A stretch of DNA of 18,544 nucleotides from Caldisericia bacterium. Its GTDB lineage: Bacteria; Caldisericota; Caldisericia; JAAYUI01. The notes beneath the pieces were generated by a model, which was not told the origin of the DNA, searched no databases, and was given only the letters and a program-made list of their open reading frames with translations. Where the stretch lies: the NCBI GenBank assembly GCA_017999835.1, contig JAGNLA010000023.1, forward strand, positions 1 through 18,544, written 5' to 3'. Of the stretch, positions 14,121 through 18,544 are shown piece after piece; position 1 is the stretch's first letter; every line of letters begins with the position of its first letter. The translations under genes were made by a program, and so were the position numbers.

Positions 14121-14123
14121 AAT
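14096..14123 (+). promoter_or_regulatory. Promoter of methyltransferase gene inside the recO end
   Basis: TTTACA (14096-14101) and TAAAAT (14118-14123) are spaced 16 bp apart, each a 5/6 match. The -10 overlaps the recO stop codon and lies 4-7 nt before the tandem ATG ATG (14128, 14131). Transcription would start at or next to the start codon. Confidence 0.5.
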
Positions 14124-14127
14124 CGAC

Positions 14128-14952
14128 ATGATGCGATTAGGAGCAAAATTCATTCTGGCACTGACGAAGGTTTTTCCTGTAAAAGGCGTTCATCCGCTTG
14201 ATCTGGAAGAAAAGGGATTGGGGTCATATCCACAGTGGGAGTACGACATCGCTGTGAAAACGATGAAGTATTTCCCGAAAGAATACACCTCAAAAGAATT
14301 CCTGTCCGGCAAAACCGTACTCGACGATTGCTGCGGTTCAGGTGGGAAAGCGTTATTGCTGTCCGAGCTTGGGGCTTCCAAAGTTATAGGAATTGACATT
14401 GGCTCAAAGTTTATTGAAGAAGCGAACAATTTTGCAAAATCAAAAGGAAATGCCAACGTGGAGTTCAAGGTTGGCGATGCGCATAGTCTTCCTTTTGCTG
14501 ACAAATCCTTTGACCTTGTTTATTCCTTCGATGCATTTGAGCATGTTTCTATGCCTGACAAAATGCTCTCTGAGGCTAAAAGAGTTCTCAAGCCTGGTGG
14601 AAAACTAATAATGTCATTTACCACCTGGGGAAAGGCTAAAGGTCATCATTTGACCGATGCCATAAACGTTCCTTGGGCTCACCTGCTTGTCTCTGAAGGA
14701 AGCCTTATGGAAGCATATAAGGCAAAAGCCAAACCAGAGAGGTACATTTTCAGGGCAGGATCGCCAGACTCAAAGAAGCTTGCCTACTGCAACAAAATGA
14801 ACCTTAGATGGGCAAAGAAACTTGTAAAAAATTCCGGAATGAAAGTTTTACTTTTTAAACCTGTTTCTTATCCAGGCTTGCTTGGTATAATGACGAAAAT
14901 CGGTTTGGCTGAATACTTCAGCCGCGTGGTAACAGCAGTTTTGGAGGCTTAG
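14128..14952 (+). CDS. Class I SAM-dependent methyltransferase
   Basis: The 274-residue protein has the class I fold signature: motif I VLDDCCGSGG (residues 64-73, with two Cys in place of the usual Gly-rich spacing), acidic ribose-binding Asp90 (VIGIDIG), GDAHSLPF (116-123), motif IV FDLVYSFDAFEHV (128-140) and KPGGKL (155-160). This is the Methyltransf_11 type, common among small-molecule, lipid or quinone methyltransferases; the substrate cannot be read from sequence. It starts with two consecutive ATGs without a Shine-Dalgarno. The stop is 1 bp before the GTG of the cyclophilin gene, so the two are translationally coupled. Confidence 0.88.
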   Translation: MMRLGAKFILALTKVFPVKGVHPLDLEEKGLGSYPQWEYDIAVKTMKYFPKEYTSKEFLSGKTVLDDCCGSGGKALLLSELGASKVIGIDIGSKFIEEANNFAKSKGNANVEFKVGDAHSLPFADKSFDLVYSFDAFEHVSMPDKMLSEAKRVLKPGGKLIMSFTTWGKAKGHHLTDAINVPWAHLLVSEGSLMEAYKAKAKPERYIFRAGSPDSKKLAYCNKMNLRWAKKLVKNSGMKVLLFKPVSYPGLLGIMTKIGLAEYFSRVVTAVLEA

Positions 14953-14953
14953 G

Positions 14954-15760
14954 GTGAACAAAAAACAGATTGAAAAGATTGCAAAAACGGTCAAATCGGA
15001 CAAAGAATTCAAGGCGACGATTGAAAGAATCAGAGTCGAAGAAAAAAAGAAAACCACAAAGGCATTGATAAACACAGCAAAAGTTGCAGGCATCGTTTGT
15101 GCGGCTGCAATCATTGCGGCAGTCGTTCTGGGAATTATCAATAATATTGACCTTTCTACAACTGCAAAAACCAATACCGTTAAAGCAATAATCAAAACCG
15201 CTCAAGGTGACGTCACGCTTGAACTGAACAAGGACGCAGCGCCAAGAACGGTAGAAAACTTTATTTACAATGCAAAGAATGGTTTCTACAACAAATCATT
15301 CTTCAACAGAATCATTAAGGATGGAATTCTTGAAGGCGGAGTACCGCAGGATGGAGTTCCTCTTGAAAACCAACCTCCAAAGGCTAGACCTGGCATCAAA
15401 GATTCTATTGATTATGAAATTACAAATCTGAACCATGATACCTGGTCGGTTGCCATGGCGTCAATTGATGGAAAAGCAAGCAAGTCAATATTCTACATCT
15501 GTCTTTCCGCTCAGCAGAAACTCAATGGAAAAGGTTTGGTTTTTGCCAAGGTTGTTGATGGATTTGACACCATTAACAAGCTGACAAACGTAAAATTGAT
15601 TAATCAGGTTTTGGATTCAGAGATTGCCAAGGACGACAAGGGAAATCCGACCCAAAATCAGAATCACAATGGAATTCTCTATCAGGTTGCATCTGATGAG
15701 AAGAGCAGAGCTGAAAATGAAGATGACGTTAGAATCAACGAAATACAGATAATAGAGTAA
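14954..15760 (+). CDS. Membrane-anchored cyclophilin-type peptidyl-prolyl isomerase with altered active site
   Basis: The 268-residue product has a charged cytoplasmic N-terminus, one transmembrane helix (about 41-63) and a C-terminal cyclophilin domain (about 76-268) starting VKAIIKTAQGDVTLEL, with TVENFIYNAKNGFYN typical of the family. The catalytic block that normally reads FHRxIxxFMxQGG is FNRIIKDGILEGG (117-129). The Arg is retained (Arg119), but the Gln is Glu and the neighbouring hydrophobic pair is changed; the later FFI strand is IFYI. Activity may be reduced or altered. The GTG start has GGAGG (14943-14947) at good spacing. The protein is expected to act outside the cytoplasm. Confidence 0.85.
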   Translation: MNKKQIEKIAKTVKSDKEFKATIERIRVEEKKKTTKALINTAKVAGIVCAAAIIAAVVLGIINNIDLSTTAKTNTVKAIIKTAQGDVTLELNKDAAPRTVENFIYNAKNGFYNKSFFNRIIKDGILEGGVPQDGVPLENQPPKARPGIKDSIDYEITNLNHDTWSVAMASIDGKASKSIFYICLSAQQKLNGKGLVFAKVVDGFDTINKLTNVKLINQVLDSEIAKDDKGNPTQNQNHNGILYQVASDEKSRAENEDDVRINEIQIIE

Positions 15761-15778
15761 ACTAACTTAAAACTAACT

Positions 15779-15807
15779 TTTACATTTAAACCCCCTTGTT
15801 GTAGAAT
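15779..15807 (+). promoter_or_regulatory. Promoter of the TPR-Lon gene, embedded in a hairpin
   Basis: TTTACA (15779-15784) and TAGAAT (15802-15807) are each 5/6 matches with the ideal 17-bp spacer. The predicted start near 15814 lies in the loop of the hairpin described at 15788-15842. Confidence 0.6.
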
Positions 15808-15842
15808 GATTACTAAAGAATCAATCTACGGCAAGGGGGTTT
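15788..15842 (+). terminator. Long hairpin terminator of the cyclophilin operon, overlapping the next promoter and ribosome site
   Basis: AAACCCCCTTGTTGTAG (15788-15804) pairs over 17 positions with CTACGGCAAGGGGGTTT (15826-15842), with two G-U pairs and a 21-nt loop that can itself fold (TGATT/AATCA). TTTTGTTT follows, as in intrinsic terminators. The right arm contains AAGGGGG, the ribosome site for ATG 15848. Confidence 0.7.
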
Positions 15843-15847
15843 TGTTT

Positions 15848-18397
15848 ATGGACGAATTTGCAAGACAGATTGGTAGAGCCGAGGCTCAGTACAATTGTGG
15901 AAAAGACAATCTGGAATTTGGCATCGAACTGGCAAGGCTTTACAGTCAGTCACCCAATCTTGAGAAAGAGTATCAGGAACTGGTTTCAACACTTGTTGAC
16001 AAACATGGCTCGAGCTTTTCTCTTCAAGAATTAATTTACCAAGTTGCAATAGCAAGAAACGACAAAGCTTTGGCTGAAACAACAGCGCAGCGCGCCATTG
16101 AGATTGAGCCTAAAAATATCGATGAGTTGAGAAGAAAACTGATGATTTACCGTGATTTGAACAAAAAGGACGAGTCAATTGACGAAGTTCTGAAATTTGA
16201 ATCAAAAAATGGTAGATCGCCTGACACTTGCTGGTTCCTTATCGATTCGTATCTCAGCATTGAAAAACGTGATGAAGCACTGAAAGTAAAAACTGATCTT
16301 GAGGCCATGCCGGATTCATATTTAAGAAGCGTTGTCCTGGCCTCATCAACAATCAGTCTTGCAAAAGGCGATGTACATGATGACTGGGAAAAAACTCAGG
16401 ATTTGCTTCTTGGTGCCATAAAGAGCGAACCAAAAAATCCTCTTGGTTACAAAGTGCTGATTTTGTCATCAAAAAACCTTATCCCAAACAGAAAAACGCT
16501 TGACACCATTCAAAAACTTGCAATCGACAACGGCATCAGTGACATGTTCATACTTCTCAACTTGCTTGGCATTTATATTGAATATTCAATTATGCTTCGT
16601 GACGAAAAGCTTTTTGATACTCTGGAACTGATTTTGCCTGATTATGAGAAGCCAATTCTGTCTTTGCTTCGTGTGTTGACAGTTTATTTTGACAATTATG
16701 GCCTGGCCAGATCAATTATCTCCGCATGGTTTGACCAGAATGAAGCCTTAAAACCCGAATTTCCGATCTTTATCTCAAACGTGGCCATAAGCCTTGCCAC
16801 CGATGCGAAGAAGGGCATAGGCTTGAAAGCCCCCGCCGTTGGCGATGGGAACGATAAACGCATGAATAATGATGAGTTGGCGCTATTCCTGCAAAAAACC
16901 GCCGTTAGGGCATTGGAGAGATACCTTGTGTCGACTCCAAATAACTCGGATGCATATTATAGGCTTGGCGTGCTTTACAAGTCGATGAACGATGAGCGCG
17001 CGTTTGCAGCATTTGAGAAATCTCTCGAATTGATGCCTGATAACATTAACGCTATGTACCAGATAGCCGTTATTAATGACCAAACAGACAACGACATCGA
17101 AGCCTATGAGATGTTCAGGAAGATCGCAAGCTCGAGGTCAACTGAAATGAGCATGATGATCGATGCCATGGTCAGAGCCTCAGAGATAGCCATTAAATAT
17201 GGCTGGATTGATGAAGGCGAAGAATTTCTGGAACATGCCAACGCTTTGATGCCAACAAACCCTCAGGTTGTAACTCTGCTTGGAAAAGTATTCTTGAAAG
17301 AAGCAAAAATCATTGGTTCAGACTTCGCGCTTGTTAAGGCCCAGGAGAATTTCATCAAAGCGCTTGCTTTGGATCGAATGAATATGGATGCAGCGTATTA
17401 TCTCGGTCAGGTTTTCTACATGAAGAGAGAGTATCTGGCAGCGATAAGACAATTCAACGAAGCGGGTAACTTATTCAAGCAGTGCTCGATGCTTTGCAAC
17501 TTCTGGGTTGCCAGGTCATATCACCAACTTTACAAACAACTCCTTTTCTCATCAAAAGATTTCCTCAAATCTGCCATTAAACACGCTGAAGGGTTGAGGG
17601 TCATTTCCGAAAAAATCCCTGAGACGCTGGAGTTTTTGGCGGAGCTTTACTATGAGGCTGGTATGGGCGATGAAGCAGACAAGCTCATGGATAAGGCGAA
17701 GAAAGCAAAAAGGAATAGTAAATTTAAATCGATTGGTGGCGAAATCGGAGAGGTCAAGGTATTGGCTGTTTATGCCCCACAAGTTGCAAGAATCGATGAT
17801 CCAAACAGGGTAGAGAGGGTGTTTTCAAAAGGTTCTATAGGCAAAATTGAAGTCTCCTACATTCCTGGTAATGGTGGCTTGCTGATAACAGGTAACATGG
17901 GCGAGTCGTTCCAAAATGCGATTGAAGTGGCATATGCGTTCTTCAAGCGATACCTGCACTCAAAAAACAGAATGCAAGATAGTGACTATGACATTCATGT
18001 TGATGTGCCGGGCTGGATGCCTAAGTTTGACGGACCTTCGGCTGGAGTTAACCTTGCTTGTGCAATGATAAGCGCATATTCGCACAAACCTATTCCGGGG
18101 AATGTGACCATGACAGGTGAAATTTCATTCCATGGCAATGTCATGCCTGTTGGAGGAATAAAAGAAAAGATTGAAGCAACGTTTGAAAAAGGCGTAGACA
18201 AGATTTTCATCCCAAGAGAAAACAAATGGGATTATCTGGACATGCTTATCAAAGACACAAAACAAGAACAGCTTGGTGACATTGAGAATACGCAATCAAA
18301 AATCCCTGTTGTGGTCGCTGTGCAAAAAATCGAAGAAGTTATCGACGACCTTGGAATCGGTGTTGAGCCATTGCCGGAAGAGCAACAAGAAAAATAG
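15848..18397 (+). CDS. TPR-repeat protein fused to a Lon-type (S16) protease domain, no AAA+ module
   Basis: The first ~630 residues of this 849-residue protein are a helical TPR array, clearest in segments such as NSDAYYRLGVLYKSMND, DNINAMYQIAVINDQT and NMDAAYYLGQVFYMKR. Residues about 636-840 are a Lon proteolytic domain. The nucleophile Ser731 sits in DGPSAG; TGEISFHGNVMPVGGIKEK follows, with the catalytic Lys774 placed 43 residues after the Ser, the same distance as the Ser679-Lys722 dyad of E. coli Lon. There is no P-loop, so unlike Lon it cannot unfold substrates with ATP; TPRs presumably recruit partners. No signal peptide is seen. ATG 15848 is preferred over 15806, which lies inside the -10 box; AAGGGGG (15833-15839) serves as ribosome site. 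Confidence 0.9.
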   Translation: MDEFARQIGRAEAQYNCGKDNLEFGIELARLYSQSPNLEKEYQELVSTLVDKHGSSFSLQELIYQVAIARNDKALAETTAQRAIEIEPKNIDELRRKLMIYRDLNKKDESIDEVLKFESKNGRSPDTCWFLIDSYLSIEKRDEALKVKTDLEAMPDSYLRSVVLASSTISLAKGDVHDDWEKTQDLLLGAIKSEPKNPLGYKVLILSSKNLIPNRKTLDTIQKLAIDNGISDMFILLNLLGIYIEYSIMLRDEKLFDTLELILPDYEKPILSLLRVLTVYFDNYGLARSIISAWFDQNEALKPEFPIFISNVAISLATDAKKGIGLKAPAVGDGNDKRMNNDELALFLQKTAVRALERYLVSTPNNSDAYYRLGVLYKSMNDERAFAAFEKSLELMPDNINAMYQIAVINDQTDNDIEAYEMFRKIASSRSTEMSMMIDAMVRASEIAIKYGWIDEGEEFLEHANALMPTNPQVVTLLGKVFLKEAKIIGSDFALVKAQENFIKALALDRMNMDAAYYLGQVFYMKREYLAAIRQFNEAGNLFKQCSMLCNFWVARSYHQLYKQLLFSSKDFLKSAIKHAEGLRVISEKIPETLEFLAELYYEAGMGDEADKLMDKAKKAKRNSKFKSIGGEIGEVKVLAVYAPQVARIDDPNRVERVFSKGSIGKIEVSYIPGNGGLLITGNMGESFQNAIEVAYAFFKRYLHSKNRMQDSDYDIHVDVPGWMPKFDGPSAGVNLACAMISAYSHKPIPGNVTMTGEISFHGNVMPVGGIKEKIEATFEKGVDKIFIPRENKWDYLDMLIKDTKQEQLGDIENTQSKIPVVVAVQKIEEVIDDLGIGVEPLPEEQQEK

Positions 18398-18446
18398 TTC
18401 GAATTAGTATAATATATAAGGGTAATTCTCACCCTCAGCCACCAAC

Positions 18447-18544
18447 TTAGACCATATTACTCCTGTTAATCAACATTTTCAACAACAATCTCACTTGATA
18501 CGATGTAGGTTCTTTTCTGTGATTGTACTTCCAGACATAATCAG
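18447..18544 (-). CDS. Possible C-terminal fragment of a transposase-like protein (cut by window edge)
   Basis: A minus-strand frame open to the window edge encodes 31 residues, DYVWKYNHRKEP... ending in NRSNMV and a TAA at 18447-18449. The W-x-Y-N-H-R pattern followed by a hydrophobic helix resembles the tail of ISXO2/IS1595-type DDE transposases as I remember them. The stretch is very short and could be chance; no inverted terminal repeat can be confirmed inside the window. The 49 bp between it and the TPR-Lon stop contain only a weak GGGT/ACCC stem (18419-18434). Confidence 0.22.
   Translation of the reverse strand, partial: DYVWKYNHRKEPTSYQVRLLLKMLINRSNMV

Noticed and set aside
15806-15847. 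ATG 15806 as start of TPR-Lon
   Set aside because: It lies inside the predicted -10 box and in the terminator hairpin; ATG 15848 has a ribosome site at good spacing.
1-18544. CRISPR arrays, tRNA or rRNA genes, complete prophage or complete insertion sequences
   Set aside because: I saw no regularly spaced repeats, no tRNA cloverleaf outside tmRNA, no rRNA segments and no complete transposase or integrase.

Overview
The window reads as a piece of a bacterial chromosome of moderate GC with AT-rich intergenic gaps. It is dense with plus-strand genes. Several lipoprotein signal peptides (Leu/Ala/Ser followed by Cys) and membrane-anchored periplasmic-type proteins point to a diderm-like envelope. 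The combination of PEGA-domain, PQQ-propeller and TPR proteins with divergent housekeeping genes fits an uncultured or candidate-phylum bacterium; I cannot name the lineage from sequence alone.

Left part (1-4740): a minus-strand lipoprotein gene is cut by the window edge. It is followed by an unusually long non-coding gap (about 120-790) with an AT-rich stretch, several small perfect hairpins, helically phased repeats of the parS half-site TGTTTCAC, and a DnaA box pair. Next come the tmRNA gene (ssrA, tag ANNNYALAA) and, only 30 bp later, a tightly overlapping operon parA-parB-PEGA protein. The gap after this operon (4508-4739) holds a second DnaA-box cluster in AT-rich DNA. The three exact TTATCCACA boxes I found in the window all lie in these two gaps. 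I propose this as a candidate, possibly bipartite, chromosomal origin with its segregation genes.

Middle part (4740-12396): a PQQ-type propeller lipoprotein, then two tandem S9-family (prolyl-oligopeptidase-like) serine peptidases that are clear duplicates. The second has lost the catalytic histidine (His to Gln). A perfect palindromic terminator separates them from a convergent biotin-dependent carboxyltransferase gene. That gene is divergent from a second PQQ-propeller lipoprotein.

Right part (12433-18544): an AT-rich membrane-anchored hypothetical, a small minus-strand hypothetical, recO, a SAM methyltransferase, a membrane-anchored cyclophilin with an eroded active site, and a long TPR protein fused to a Lon-type protease domain with no AAA+ ATPase. 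The junction before the TPR-Lon gene is an elaborate promoter-in-terminator. A minus-strand fragment at the right edge may be the end of a transposase.

Several transcription units lack a Shine-Dalgarno sequence and have a -10 element only about 4-10 bp before the start codon, suggesting leaderless mRNAs (oadA-like, second PQQ lipoprotein, recO, methyltransferase). The best candidates for undescribed biology are the TPR-Lon fusion with its switch-like leader, the dead/live S9 peptidase pair, and the ssrA-parAB-PEGA locus flanked by DnaA boxes.
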